Source of the DNA: a bacterium
GTDB taxonomy: Bacteria; Vulcanimicrobiota; Vulcanimicrobiia; Vulcanimicrobiales; Vulcanimicrobiaceae
NCBI GenBank assembly: GCA_021794205.1
Contig: JAJYRH010000008.1
Location: 1-64,000 of the forward strand
Length of the DNA stretch: 64,000 nucleotides
Direction of reading: 5' to 3'
Numbering within the stretch: position 1 is the stretch's first letter; the number at the start of each line of letters is the position of its first letter. The position numbers were made by a program, and so were the translations under genes. Below are positions 51,628 through 61,055 of the stretch, in pieces. The notes under the pieces were generated by a model. The model was not told the origin of the DNA and ran no database searches. It was given only the letters and a program-made list of their open reading frames with translations.

Positions 51628-52339
51628 GGCACGGGCGCCGCTGCGCGTCGGCATCGCGGGCATCGCCGGCCGGCTCGGCCGCATCGCCGCCGACGCCGTC
51701 CGCGAGACCGACGCGCTCGAACTCGTTGGTGGTGTGGTAAGCGAACGGACGGCGCTCGATGAAGCGGCCTACGTTCGCTCGCTCGACGATTTACTCGCGC
51801 GGGGATCGATCGACGTTCTCCTCGACGTCGCAACCCAACCGGGCAGCGAGCGTTGGACGCGTGAAGCCGTTTCGCACGGCATTCCCGTGGTCAGCGGCAG
51901 CAGCGGCTGGAACGAGGCGACGCTCGACGAGATCGGCGGGATCGCCGCCGAAAAACGCGTCCCTGCGCTCTTTGTGCCGAACTTTGCTATCGGTGCGGTT
52001 GTGATGATGCGCGTCGCGGCAGAGATCGCGCGGACGTTCCCGCACGCCGAAATCGTCGAGATGCATCACGATACCAAACGCGACGCGCCCTCCGGAACGG
52101 CGAAGGTGACGGCGAAGAGAATGGAGGCGGCCGGAGCGGCGCCGGTCGTCATTCACAGCGTGCGCCTTCCCGGACTCGTCGCCCATCAGGAGGTTATTTT
52201 CGGGAGTCGCGGCGAGGTGCTGACGGTGCGTCACGATTCGCTCTCGCGGGAATCTTTCGCCGATGGTATCGTCGCGGCGTTGCGCGGCGTGCGCCGTCTT
52301 CCGCCGGGGCTGCACGTCGGCCTCGAACTGGTCCTGTGA
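51620..52339 (+). CDS. dapB: 4-hydroxy-tetrahydrodipicolinate reductase
   Basis: 239 residues. NAD(P)-binding VGIAGIAGRLG and the catalytic segment EMHHDTKRDAPSGTA, with the conserved HH and Lys. Reduces hydroxytetrahydrodipicolinate in lysine/diaminopimelate synthesis. GTG at 51620; 3' overlap GTGA with asd. First of four adjacent DAP-pathway genes. Confidence 0.95.
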   Translation: MSEARAPLRVGIAGIAGRLGRIAADAVRETDALELVGGVVSERTALDEAAYVRSLDDLLARGSIDVLLDVATQPGSERWTREAVSHGIPVVSGSSGWNEATLDEIGGIAAEKRVPALFVPNFAIGAVVMMRVAAEIARTFPHAEIVEMHHDTKRDAPSGTAKVTAKRMEAAGAAPVVIHSVRLPGLVAHQEVIFGSRGEVLTVRHDSLSRESFADGIVAALRGVRRLPPGLHVGLELVL

Positions 52340-53340
52340 GCGCGCTTCGCGTCGGCATCGTCGGTGCGACCGGCGCGGTCGGCGAGACCTTGTTGCGGGT
52401 GCTCGAAGAGCGGCGTCTGCCGCTCGCGCACGTCGCGGCATTCGGCTCGCGCGAGCGCAGTGCGGCGGTTCGTTACGCCGGCGATTTGCTCGACGTGCGT
52501 GCGACCACCGGTGAAGCGCTCGCCGATCGCGACGTCGTGTTCTTCGCCGGGGGCGAATCGCTCGGCGAGGCATTCGTCGCCGATCTCGCTGCGCGCGGCA
52601 TCTATTGTATCGACAATAACGCGACGTTTCGCCTGCACGACGATATTCCGTTGATCGTTCCCGAGATCAACGCCGCAGCCCTCGAGCGTCGGCACCATAT
52701 CCTACCCGTCGGCAATTGCACCGCAATCTTGCTCGCGCTCGCACTCGCACCGATTCGCGACGTTGCCGGGCTGCGCGAGGTAATCGTCTCGACCTACCAG
52801 GCCGCGAGCGGCGCGGGGCGCGCCGGTCTCGACGAACTCGATGCCGCGCAGCGCGCGCTCGCCCTTGGCGAGCCCGAAACGCCCGCGCTCGTTTTCCCGG
52901 CGCCGCTCGCGCGCAACGTGGTTCCGCAGATCGGAACGTTCGACGCCGACGGGTGGAGCGGTGAGGAACGGAAGGTCGCCGCCGAGACGCGCAAGATGCT
53001 CGGATTGCCGGATTTGCACGTGAGCGCGACCTGCGTGCGCGTTCCGGTCCGTACCGCGCATGCCGAGTCGATCGTCGTACGCACGGAGCGCCCGACCGAT
53101 ATCTCCGCGCTCCGCGCCGCCTTCGAACGCGCGCCGGGGCTGCGGTTTCATGCCGAGGGGATCGTGACGCCGCGCGAGGTGGAAGGGGGCGACGCGGTTC
53201 ACGTCGCGCGGCTCCGTGCCGACGGCGCGGAAGGCACGCGATTCGCGCTCTGGTGCGTCGGCGATCAACTCCGCAAGGGTGCGGCGACGAACGCCGTGCA
53301 GTTGTTAGAACTTTTGCTCGCGCGAGGATTTCTTGGATGA
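52336..53340 (+). CDS. asd: aspartate-semialdehyde dehydrogenase
   Basis: 334 residues. VGIVGATGAVGETLL binds NADP; the catalytic Cys lies in VGNCTAIL, near residue 131. Converts aspartyl phosphate to aspartate semialdehyde, the branch point for lysine and threonine/methionine. GTG start overlaps dapB; its TGA overlaps the lysC ATG (ATGA). Confidence 0.95.
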   Translation: MSALRVGIVGATGAVGETLLRVLEERRLPLAHVAAFGSRERSAAVRYAGDLLDVRATTGEALADRDVVFFAGGESLGEAFVADLAARGIYCIDNNATFRLHDDIPLIVPEINAAALERRHHILPVGNCTAILLALALAPIRDVAGLREVIVSTYQAASGAGRAGLDELDAAQRALALGEPETPALVFPAPLARNVVPQIGTFDADGWSGEERKVAAETRKMLGLPDLHVSATCVRVPVRTAHAESIVVRTERPTDISALRAAFERAPGLRFHAEGIVTPREVEGGDAVHVARLRADGAEGTRFALWCVGDQLRKGAATNAVQLLELLLARGFLG

Positions 53341-54572
53341 GTGCCGCTCCGCGCATCGCCGTCATGAAGTTCGGCGGCACCTCGGTCGCAACGTCCGAAC
53401 AACGCGCGCACGTGGTGGAGCGCGTTCGCGATGCATTGTCGGCGAACTTCGCTCCCGTGCTGGTGGTTTCGGCGATGGGACGCGCACCCGCGCCCTACTC
53501 CACCGACGCGCTGCTCGCGCTGCTCGACGGCGAGAGCGCGACGCCCGAAAGCGATCTGCTGCTTTCGTGCGGTGAAAATATCGCCGCCGCGGTGGTGGCG
53601 AAGCATCTTCGCGACAACGGCATCGTCGCGCGAGCGTTCACCGGGCGCGAAGCGGGGATCCTCACCGACGCACGTTACGGGAACGCACGCATCGGTGCGG
53701 TCGATCCGACCGCGCTCCTCGGAGCGATCGCGGCGGGATACGTGCCCGTCGTCACCGGGTTTCAAGGCGCGAGCGCGGACGGTTCGACGACGACGCTCGG
53801 GCGCGGGGGGAGCGACCTGACCGCCGTAGCGATCGGCGACGCACTCGATGCCGAACGAATCGATATCTACACCGACGTCAGCGGCGCGATGACCGCAGAT
53901 CCTCGCCGCATCGAGCGCGCGCGCACGATCGCTCGCGCTTCGCTGGAAGAGATGGCCGAGCTCGCGACCCACGGAGCGAAAGTGATGCACGCGGTCGCCG
54001 CCGAGTACGCGCGGGAGCGGGAGCGCACCTATGCCATCAAAGGCCTTACCAGCGATCGAGGAACCCTCGTCGTCGAAAGCCTGCGTCACGACGCGCCGGT
54101 GACCGGCGTTGCGGTGAGCGACCGGCTGACGTGGGTGCGCGTCATTCGCGGTGATATCGAATCGCCGAAACGGCGCATGCAGGTCGAACTCGAAATGTTT
54201 GCTCGCGTCGCGGATGCCGGTATTTCGATCGATCAGGTCGCGATCAATCAATCGGGCGTCTCGTTCGTCGTCGAAGGTGACCGCGGAAGCGAATTGCGGG
54301 CGTTGCTCGGCGATCTCAACCTCGCCGTTCGCGTGCGCGAGGGCTGCGCCAAACTCTCCATCGTCGGTGCGGGCATGCGCGAACTGCCCGGAGTCGTTTT
54401 GCGGGTCGTCGAAGCTTTGAGCGCCGAAAACGTCGAGGTCATTCACCTCACCGACAGCAACGTCACGATTTCGGTCCTCGTTCCGGCGTCGGACGCGGCA
54501 CGTGCCGAACGCGCGGTCTTCGATGCATTCGAGCTCGCAGAGCAGAAAGTGATGAGCGGTGAAACTCGGTAG
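53337..54572 (+). CDS. lysC: aspartate kinase
   Basis: 411 residues. Kinase domain with VMKFGGTSVA and the TTLGRGGSD loop, then two ACT regulatory domains (about 275-400), so it is probably inhibited by lysine or threonine. The correct start is ATG 53337, overlapping asd. The end overlaps dapA by 14 bp. Phosphorylates aspartate, the first pathway step. Confidence 0.95.
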   Translation: MSAAPRIAVMKFGGTSVATSEQRAHVVERVRDALSANFAPVLVVSAMGRAPAPYSTDALLALLDGESATPESDLLLSCGENIAAAVVAKHLRDNGIVARAFTGREAGILTDARYGNARIGAVDPTALLGAIAAGYVPVVTGFQGASADGSTTTLGRGGSDLTAVAIGDALDAERIDIYTDVSGAMTADPRRIERARTIARASLEEMAELATHGAKVMHAVAAEYARERERTYAIKGLTSDRGTLVVESLRHDAPVTGVAVSDRLTWVRVIRGDIESPKRRMQVELEMFARVADAGISIDQVAINQSGVSFVVEGDRGSELRALLGDLNLAVRVREGCAKLSIVGAGMRELPGVVLRVVEALSAENVEVIHLTDSNVTISVLVPASDAARAERAVFDAFELAEQKVMSGETR

Positions 54573-55437
54573 CATACTCACGGCGATGATCACGCCGTTC
54601 GATAGTAGCGGCGCGCTCGACGTCGCGGAAGCGAAGCGTTTGGCGCGCTGGCTCGTCGATCGTGGAAACGACGGATTGGTCGTTGCGGGATCGACCGGCG
54701 AAGGGATGGCGCTCGACGAAGGCGAGCGCTTGGAACTCGTCGCCGCCGTGAAAGAGAGCGTCGGAAACGATGCCTGCGTCATCGCCAATGCCGGCACGAA
54801 CGAAACCCGCGGATCGGTCGAGGCGGCGCGCGGCATGCAGGCGGCGGGAGCCGATGCGTTACTCGCCGTCGTTCCCTATTACAACAAGCCGACGCAGAGC
54901 GGTTTGCTCGCGCATTTCGGTGCGATCGCCGAGGCGACCGATCTTCCGATTGCGATCTATAATATTCCCGGCCGTACGGCGACCAATATGCTTCCGGCCA
55001 CGCTCGTCGAACTCGCGCGCCGACACGCCAACATCGTCGGCGTGAAAGAGTCGAGCGGCGATCTCAAACAATTCGCGACGATCCTCCGCGACCGCCCCGA
55101 GGGCTTCCAGTTTCTCGTCGGCGACGATCACCTCTATCTGCCGGGGCTCGCGCTCGGGGCCGACGGCATCGTCGGCGTGGCGACGCACCTGTGCTCGCGC
55201 GAATTTCGCGCGATGCGCGATGCATTTCGCGCGGGCCGGGTTGAAGAAGCCGCGCGCATTCACACCTCGCTGCTCGAACTCTTCGAGTTGCTCTTCACGG
55301 TGAGCAATCCGATTCCGGTGAAATGGGCGATGGGCGAACTCGGCTTTGCCGTCGGATCCTGCCGCCTCCCGCTCGATGCGATGCCCGCGGATCTCGCACG
55401 GCGCCTGAAGCCGTTGCTCGCCGCATACGCCGCGTGA
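54559..55437 (+). CDS. dapA: 4-hydroxy-tetrahydrodipicolinate synthase
   Basis: 292 residues, TIM barrel. GSTGE, the YNIPGRT loop with its catalytic Tyr, and GVKESSG with the Schiff-base Lys are present. Condenses pyruvate and aspartate semialdehyde. GTG start within lysC. Its stop overlaps the next start (GTGA), tying lysine genes to a glycosyltransferase. Confidence 0.96.
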   Translation: MKLGSILTAMITPFDSSGALDVAEAKRLARWLVDRGNDGLVVAGSTGEGMALDEGERLELVAAVKESVGNDACVIANAGTNETRGSVEAARGMQAAGADALLAVVPYYNKPTQSGLLAHFGAIAEATDLPIAIYNIPGRTATNMLPATLVELARRHANIVGVKESSGDLKQFATILRDRPEGFQFLVGDDHLYLPGLALGADGIVGVATHLCSREFRAMRDAFRAGRVEEAARIHTSLLELFELLFTVSNPIPVKWAMGELGFAVGSCRLPLDAMPADLARRLKPLLAAYAA

Positions 55438-56198
55438 CGGGGGCCCTCGCATCGGTCGAGGTGCTCGGGTGTCGCCTCGATTGCGTCGATATCGATGAGG
55501 CGACCGCGCGTATCCTCGCGTTCGCGCACGGCGATCGCCCCGCGCAGGTCGTCACGCTCGGAACCGAGATGGTCGTCGCGGCGCAACGCGATGCGCGTTT
55601 TCGGGCGACGCTCGGCGCGAGCGCGCTCAACGTCTGCGACACGGTCGGCGTGCTCGCCGCCGCTCGTCGGCGCGGCGCACGCATTTCGGCGCGCGTGACC
55701 GGCGTCGAACTGCTCGAACGCCTCTGTGCCGCAGCAGCAAACGAGGCGCTTCCGATCTATCTCCTCGGCGGGGCGCCCGGCGTCGCGATCGAGGCGGCAC
55801 AACGGTTGGCGGAGCGCTTTCCGGGTCTGCGCGTCGCCGGCGCCGCCGATGGATATTTTCCCGTCGATCGCTCCGCAGCGGTCGCCGAAGCGATCGCGCG
55901 AAGCGGCGCGCGGCTGCTCTTCGTCGGGTTGGGCTCGCCGCGCCAAGAGCTCTGGCTCGCCGATTACCTCGCCGCAAGCGGCGCCGGGGCGGGGATCGGA
56001 GTCGGCGGGGCCTTCGACGCCATCGTCGGGCGGGTACCGCGCGCGCCGGAGCGCTGGCAGCGCCTCAATTTCGAATGGCTCTATCGCCTGCTTCGAGAAC
56101 CCCATCGGTGGCGGCGCCAGCTCGCGCTGCCGCAATTTCTCGCTCTCGTTCTCATCGACGAAGTGCGTGCATCATTAGGAGGACGGCGAAGACCATGA
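55434..56198 (+). CDS. WecG/TagA/CpsF-family glycosyltransferase
   Basis: 254 residues. The family pattern is clear: a GVELLERL segment, YLLGGAPGV, and the closing VGLGSPRQELW then GVGGAFDAIVGRVPRAPERWQ. These transferases add N-acetylmannosaminuronate or N-acetylmannosamine to lipid-linked intermediates. GTG 55434 overlaps dapA; the stop overlaps the nucleotidyltransferase ATG. Confidence 0.92.
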   Translation: MTGALASVEVLGCRLDCVDIDEATARILAFAHGDRPAQVVTLGTEMVVAAQRDARFRATLGASALNVCDTVGVLAAARRRGARISARVTGVELLERLCAAAANEALPIYLLGGAPGVAIEAAQRLAERFPGLRVAGAADGYFPVDRSAAVAEAIARSGARLLFVGLGSPRQELWLADYLAASGAGAGIGVGGAFDAIVGRVPRAPERWQRLNFEWLYRLLREPHRWRRQLALPQFLALVLIDEVRASLGGRRRP

Positions 56199-57214
56199 AG
56201 GCGATGATTCTCGCGGGCGGGCTCTCGACGCGGCTCTATCCGCTCACCCGCCAGGTCCCCAAACCCTTGGTTCCCGTCGCCGGCGAACCGAACGCCGCGC
56301 ATGTGATTCGGTATCTCAAGCGCTACGGTTTTAATGAAATTGCGATCAATATTTTCTATCTTCCCGATGCGATCCGCGAAGCGCTCGGTGATGGCTCGCG
56401 ATTCGGCGTCCATCTGGAGTACCTGCACGAACGCGAGCTGATGGGGAGTGCTGGCGCGCTCAAGCAGATGGAGTCCTATTTTTCCGATAGCGATGATTTT
56501 ATTGTCGTCGGCTGCGACGACCTCACCGATCTTCCCCTCGACGCGTTGCTCGCGCGGCACCGCGCAAACCGAGCGATCGCCACGATTGGCCTCGTACCGC
56601 GCGAACGTGTCGATCAGTACGGCGTCGTCGTGCTCGACGACGACGAACGCATCGTCGGCTTTCAGGAAAAGCCCGCGCTCGGAACCGAGCGTAGCCGGCT
56701 GGTCAACACCGGAATCTACGCCTTTTCACGGTCGATCTTCAATGAGATTCCGGCGGCGACGTTCTACGATTTCGGCAAGCAAGTCTTCCCGGCGCTGGAG
56801 GCCGCGCGCGCGGCATTCTTTGGTTTTCGCGCGCCCGAAGCGTATTGGTCGGATATCGGTACGCCCGAGGAATATCGGCGCGCGACCTACGACGTGCTCG
56901 AAGGGCGTTTCGTGCCCATCGGCGCGCGCCCCGTCGGCGTCGCCGAGGATGCCGAGATCGCCACGGGGGCGCGTATCGAGGGGAAGGTGTGGATCGGTGC
57001 TGGAGCGCGGATCGAGCGCGGTGCGCACGTCGTCGGCCCGAGCGTCGTCGGGGTCGGCGCGAGCGTCGGGCGCGATGCGCTCGTCGAACGCAGCGTGCTC
57101 TGGGATCGCGCCGAGATCGGCGCCGGTTCGCGGCTGCGCGACGCGCTCGTCGGGCTCGACTATCGCGTCGAAGCGGGTAGCGAGCTGATCGCGTGTTCGG
57201 TCGCAAATGAATGA
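56195..57214 (+). CDS. NDP-sugar nucleotidyltransferase (second copy)
   Basis: 339 residues. LAGGLSTRLYPLTRQVPKPLVP at the N-terminus, a VVGCDDL metal site, and C-terminal hexapeptide repeats (GARIEGKVWIGAGARIERGA). Related to but divergent from the copy at 46165. It probably supplies sugar nucleotide for the adjacent WecG-type enzyme. ATG 56195 overlaps that gene's stop. Confidence 0.88.
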   Translation: MKAMILAGGLSTRLYPLTRQVPKPLVPVAGEPNAAHVIRYLKRYGFNEIAINIFYLPDAIREALGDGSRFGVHLEYLHERELMGSAGALKQMESYFSDSDDFIVVGCDDLTDLPLDALLARHRANRAIATIGLVPRERVDQYGVVVLDDDERIVGFQEKPALGTERSRLVNTGIYAFSRSIFNEIPAATFYDFGKQVFPALEAARAAFFGFRAPEAYWSDIGTPEEYRRATYDVLEGRFVPIGARPVGVAEDAEIATGARIEGKVWIGAGARIERGAHVVGPSVVGVGASVGRDALVERSVLWDRAEIGAGSRLRDALVGLDYRVEAGSELIACSVANE

Positions 57215-57259
57215 TCGGCACGCCCTTGACGCGTTCGTGCGAGCGCGTGAAGGACGGGT

Positions 57260-57871
57260 ATGTTCGACCGCGCCCTCGATCTGCTCTTTCCGCCGCGTTG
57301 CCTTCTCTGTGGGCGAATCGGCGAAGCGCTCTGCATGGACTGCGCGCCGAATCGCGCGCCGTTGCGCCGCACGCTCGGTGATATCGAGGTTCGCGCGCTC
57401 GGTCCGTACGACGGCGCGTGGAGGCGAGCGGTGCTTGCATTGAAGGAAGGGCGCCGCGATCTCGCCGCAGTCCTCGGCGCGCGTTTGGGCGCCGCGCTCG
57501 CTAGCGACGACGTCCATTTGGTCGGCATTCCTACCAGCGCATCGCGCCGCATGCGCCGCGGTTTCGATGGCGGGGAGTGCCTTGCGTCGCTTGCGGCCCA
57601 CGCCGACGGACGGATGGCGAGCCGCGCATTGATCTTCGCCGCGCGCGATCGGCAGCGCGGCCGCTCGCGCGCCGAACGGCTCGAAGCGCGCGGCCGCTTT
57701 CGTGCGAGCGAGATGCTCGCAGCGGGAACGCGCGTGACCCTGATCGACGACGTCTGTACCACCGGGGCGACGCTCGCAGATGCCGCATTCGCGCTGCGCG
57801 CTCGGGGTGCGATCGTCGAACGCGCCGTGGTCGTCGCACTTACCGATGCGAGCCGAAAGCGCCCGCGATGA
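57260..57871 (+). CDS. ComF family phosphoribosyltransferase-like protein
   Basis: 203 residues. N-terminal zinc-type Cys pairs (CLLCG and CMDC) and a PRTase fold with the PRPP loop LIDDVCTTGAT. ComF proteins assist DNA uptake during transformation. Located 45 bp after the nucleotidyltransferase; stop overlaps the next ATG. Other competence genes are not in the window. Confidence 0.9.
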   Translation: MFDRALDLLFPPRCLLCGRIGEALCMDCAPNRAPLRRTLGDIEVRALGPYDGAWRRAVLALKEGRRDLAAVLGARLGAALASDDVHLVGIPTSASRRMRRGFDGGECLASLAAHADGRMASRALIFAARDRQRGRSRAERLEARGRFRASEMLAAGTRVTLIDDVCTTGATLADAAFALRARGAIVERAVVVALTDASRKRPR

Positions 57872-58509
57872 AAGCGATCGCCCTCTCCGCTGCGATATCC
57901 CTCGACGGCTTTCTCGATGACGATCGTACGGAGCGGCTCGTACTCTCGAGCCCGGAAGATTTTGCGGAAGTGCGGAGCCTCCGCTCGGAGCACGATGCCA
58001 TTTTGGTGGGGGCGGAGACGATCCGCCGCGACGATCCATCCTTGCGGGGGAGCGGCGTGCAACCGCGCCGCGTGACCCTAACGCGCAGCGGTGCGATTCC
58101 GCAGGAGGCGCGCTTCTTCGCTGCCGAGGGTGGCGATCGCAGCATCGTGCTCGCGCCGCGCGATGCGTTCGCCGCGGTGCGCGAACGGATCGGCGAACGC
58201 GCGGAGGTGATCTCCCTCGAACGCGAGGATGCGCGGGGTATCGTTGCGGCGCTGGAACGCCGAGGTATCTCGAGCCTCTTCGTCGAGGGCGGGACGCGCG
58301 TGTTGACGATGTTTCTCTCGGCGGGGCTCTTCACGCGCCTGCGCCTTTCGATCGCGCCGTTCTTTCTCGGCGCGCATGGCCGGGCGCACTTCGTCGAGCC
58401 GGCGAGCTTTCCGCACGACAAAGATCGTCGTCTGCATCTGCTCGCGGTGCGTACTCTGGGGAACTGTGCCGTCCTCGACTTTGAGAATACTGACGATGTC
58501 CTCCGTTGA
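57868..58509 (+). CDS. RibD C-terminal-type reductase (separate gene)
   Basis: 213 residues. RibD_C / DHFR-like fold: SAAISLDGFLDD at the start, ILVGAETIRRDDPSL, and SSLFVEGGTRVL, as in the reductase half of RibD. Reduces the ribosyl group of the pyrimidine intermediate in riboflavin synthesis. Here it is separate from and upstream of the deaminase, the reverse of the usual RibD fusion order. Confidence 0.88.
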   Translation: MKAIALSAAISLDGFLDDDRTERLVLSSPEDFAEVRSLRSEHDAILVGAETIRRDDPSLRGSGVQPRRVTLTRSGAIPQEARFFAAEGGDRSIVLAPRDAFAAVRERIGERAEVISLEREDARGIVAALERRGISSLFVEGGTRVLTMFLSAGLFTRLRLSIAPFFLGAHGRAHFVEPASFPHDKDRRLHLLAVRTLGNCAVLDFENTDDVLR

Positions 58510-58987
58510 GGCGCGCGACCGCGCGTGGTTACGCGAGGCGGTCGAGCTATCGCGCTCCGCGCCGCCGTCGGACCGTGCATTCTCCGTCGGATGTGCGATC
58601 GTCGACGCCGAAGGCCGTTGCGTCGCGACGGGGTACAGCCGCGAGAACGACGATCTCGTCCACGCAGAAGAAGTGGCGATCGAGAAAGCCGAAGCGGCGG
58701 GCGTCGACCTGCGCGCCTGCACGCTCTATAGTTCGCTCGAACCCTGCGGTGCGCGTCTCTCGCCGCGCCGTTCGTGCGTGACGCGGATTCTCGAGGTCGG
58801 TATTCCGCGCGTCGTCTTTGCTTTCGCCGAACCCGCGCTCTTCGTTGAAGCGCACGGCGAACGGCTGCTCCGTGCGGCGGGCGTCGAGGTACGCGCGTTT
58901 CCGGAACTCGCCGACGAGGTCGTCGCGATCAACGCGCATCTGCTCGGCCCGGTCGCTACGCGTAGGAACGGAAGCGAGCATGTTTAG
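58496..58987 (+). CDS. RibD deaminase-type protein (separate gene)
   Basis: 163 residues. Cytidine-deaminase-like zinc site: HAEEVAI and SSLEPCGARLSPRRSC, with His, Glu and two Cys in place. Matches the N-terminal half of RibD (diaminohydroxyphosphoribosylaminopyrimidine deaminase). The gene starts 14 bp inside the reductase gene and its end overlaps ribE by 8 bp. Confidence 0.9.
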   Translation: MSSVEARDRAWLREAVELSRSAPPSDRAFSVGCAIVDAEGRCVATGYSRENDDLVHAEEVAIEKAEAAGVDLRACTLYSSLEPCGARLSPRRSCVTRILEVGIPRVVFAFAEPALFVEAHGERLLRAAGVEVRAFPELADEVVAINAHLLGPVATRRNGSEHV

Positions 58988-59579
58988 CGGACTCGTCGCC
59001 TACGGCGGCCGCATCGTCGAGATCGAGCGCGACGAACGCGGGGGCATGCGTCTCGTCGTTGCGTGCGAGGGCGTCGAGCAAGAGCGGCCCGAGGTGAAGG
59101 ATTCGATCGCCATCGACGGCGTCTGCCTCACGGCGACCGAGCTCTCCGGGGAGCGCATCACCTTCGACGTGATTCCCGAGACGATCGAACGGAGTACCCT
59201 GGGTGCTCGCACCCAGGGAGAGCGCGTCAACGTCGAATATAGCCTGCGCGTCGGCGACCGCATGGGCGGTCATTTTGTTTACGCACACGTGGATGCGCGG
59301 GCGCGCGTGATCGCACGGACGCCCGAAGGGCAAGGAGAACGCATGCGCATCGAGCGTCCGGCACGAATTGCCGAAGGCATCGTCGAGAAGGGCTACGTCG
59401 CGGTCGACGGCGTCAGTCTCACCGTTGCCGCGACCGGGCCGGATTGGTTCGAACTCGCCCTCATTCCCGAAACCATCCGGCGGACGACGCTCGGGGCGCG
59501 CCCCGTCGGCAGCGAAGTCAACCTCGAGATCGACCCGCTCGCGCGCTACGTCGCGGCCGCGCTCGGTACGCGCCGATGA
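58980..59579 (+). CDS. ribE: riboflavin synthase (alpha chain)
   Basis: 199 residues, two tandem lumazine-binding repeats (MFSGLVAYGGRIVEI and the second from about 98, with VEKGYVAVDGVSLTV). Each repeat carries the SLT or CLT motif. Dismutates two dimethylribityllumazines into riboflavin. ATG 58980 overlaps the deaminase gene; stop overlaps the thioesterase ATG. Confidence 0.95.
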   Translation: MFSGLVAYGGRIVEIERDERGGMRLVVACEGVEQERPEVKDSIAIDGVCLTATELSGERITFDVIPETIERSTLGARTQGERVNVEYSLRVGDRMGGHFVYAHVDARARVIARTPEGQGERMRIERPARIAEGIVEKGYVAVDGVSLTVAATGPDWFELALIPETIRRTTLGARPVGSEVNLEIDPLARYVAAALGTRR

Positions 59580-60031
59580 GTCGTTTTATCGACACGCGTC
59601 CGCCCGGCGCAAGGCTTTTTCGCACGCGCGTTCGCGTTCAGTGGGCCGATATCGACGCCGCCGGTATCATGTATTTTGCCGCCTACTGGCGCTACATCGA
59701 GCGTGCCGAGATGGAATTTTTTCGCGATCTTGGATTTGCGTACGAGAAAATATTCGAGGAATACGATTTCTGGTTGCCGCGCGTGAAGACCGATGCCGAA
59801 TATTTCGGCCCCGCATTGATGGACGATTGGCTGGAGCTACAGACCTCGATCGAACACGTCGGTACCGCGAGCATCCGTTGGCAGACCGTCGTGATGAACG
59901 AGCGACTCGGAGAGCCCGGGGCGCGGTTCACGCTGACCTGCGCGTGCATGGATCGCGTGAAACGCACGAGCAAGCCGCTCGCTCCAGCCTTGCGCGACGC
60001 GCTGCGCTCCGCCCTCGCGCCGGAGCGGTAA
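59576..60031 (+). CDS. hotdog-fold acyl-CoA thioesterase (YbgC/FadM-like)
   Basis: 151 residues. The YbgC motif VQWADIDAAGIMYFAAYWRY includes the catalytic Asp. Hydrolyses acyl-CoA thioesters; chain preference unknown. Overlaps ribE (ATGA), so it is co-transcribed with riboflavin genes although it has no known link to them. Confidence 0.9.
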   Translation: MSRFIDTRPPGARLFRTRVRVQWADIDAAGIMYFAAYWRYIERAEMEFFRDLGFAYEKIFEEYDFWLPRVKTDAEYFGPALMDDWLELQTSIEHVGTASIRWQTVVMNERLGEPGARFTLTCACMDRVKRTSKPLAPALRDALRSALAPER

Positions 60032-60034
60032 CCG

Positions 60035-61054
60035 GTGCGCGTCGCGATGTTGGTGGCGCCGCGCAACATCGAATTGCGCGAGGTCGCGATGCCCGATCCG
60101 CCGCCGGGTGGAGCGGTCGTCGCCGTGCGCGCCGCGTTGACCGACGGCACCGATTTGAAGGCCTATCGTCGCGGGCACCCGCAGATGCCCTTTCCGACGT
60201 CGTTCGGGCATGAATTTTCCGGCGAGATTCTCGCGCTCGGCTCGGGCGTGAGCGATTGGCGCGTCGGTGAGGCGATCGCCTGCGTGCACTCGGCCCCCTG
60301 TGGGAGGTGCTACTGGTGTGCCGCCGGAGAAGAAGAGCTCTGCGAGAGCGTGATGGAGCGGAAAATTCTCGGCGCCTACGCCGATGCCATCGTGGTGCCT
60401 CAGCACATTCTCGCGCGCAACGCCTTCCATAAGCCCGAGGCGATGACGTTTGCCGAGGCCGCGTTCCTCGAGCCGCTCTCGTGCGTGGTGCATTCGCGCA
60501 ACGTGCTCGCTCCGCGCCCTCGCAGCAGCGTCGCGGTCTTTGGCGACGGCGGCTTCGGCATGCTCCACGCCTTGCTGTTCGCACGCGACGGGCACGAGTG
60601 CGTGCTCGTCGGGCGTCGCCCCGAACGGCTCGCGCTCGCCGCCTCGCTCGGGCTCGCGACGATCGACGCGAGCGCGAACGACGTCGGCGCGTCCTTGCGC
60701 GAGCGAACCGGCGGGCGTGGCGCCGACGCGCTGGTCGAATGTACCGGCACGGCCGAGGTGTGGGAACTCGCTCCATCGTTGGTGCGTCGCGGCGGCACCG
60801 TGTCGTTCTTCGGCGGGTTGCCCGCCGATGCAATCGTTTCGTTTCGCGCGGCGCGACTTCATTACGATGAAGTGCGCCTGATTTCGCCGTTTCACTTTAC
60901 GCCGCGCGCGGTCGCCGAAGCGTTCGCATTATTGCGCGAGCGCGCGTTCGATTGCACGCGCCTGATCTCGCACCGCTATCCGCTCGAGCGCATCGTCGAC
61001 GCCTTCACCGCGCTCGATTCCGGGCTCGGGCTCAAAGCGGCGATCGAGACGTAA
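60035..61054 (+). CDS. zinc-type MDR dehydrogenase with Asp at the catalytic Cys position
   Basis: 339 residues, medium-chain dehydrogenase/reductase. GHEFSG and the EPLS segment supply two catalytic-zinc ligands; structural-zinc Cys quartet CGRCYWC...C is intact. The usual CGTD motif reads DGTD, so the catalytic zinc would have Asp. Similar changes are known in haloarchaeal glucose dehydrogenase. Substrate unknown. GTG start 60035, GGAG 9 nt upstream. Tandem with a related gene 1 bp later. Confidence 0.87.
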   Translation: MRVAMLVAPRNIELREVAMPDPPPGGAVVAVRAALTDGTDLKAYRRGHPQMPFPTSFGHEFSGEILALGSGVSDWRVGEAIACVHSAPCGRCYWCAAGEEELCESVMERKILGAYADAIVVPQHILARNAFHKPEAMTFAEAAFLEPLSCVVHSRNVLAPRPRSSVAVFGDGGFGMLHALLFARDGHECVLVGRRPERLALAASLGLATIDASANDVGASLRERTGGRGADALVECTGTAEVWELAPSLVRRGGTVSFFGGLPADAIVSFRAARLHYDEVRLISPFHFTPRAVAEAFALLRERAFDCTRLISHRYPLERIVDAFTALDSGLGLKAAIET

Positions 61055-61055
61055 C

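Noticed and set aside
53265-54836. Minus-strand frame of over 500 codons
   Set aside because: It mirrors lysC and dapA codon structure and has no recognisable domain or start signal.
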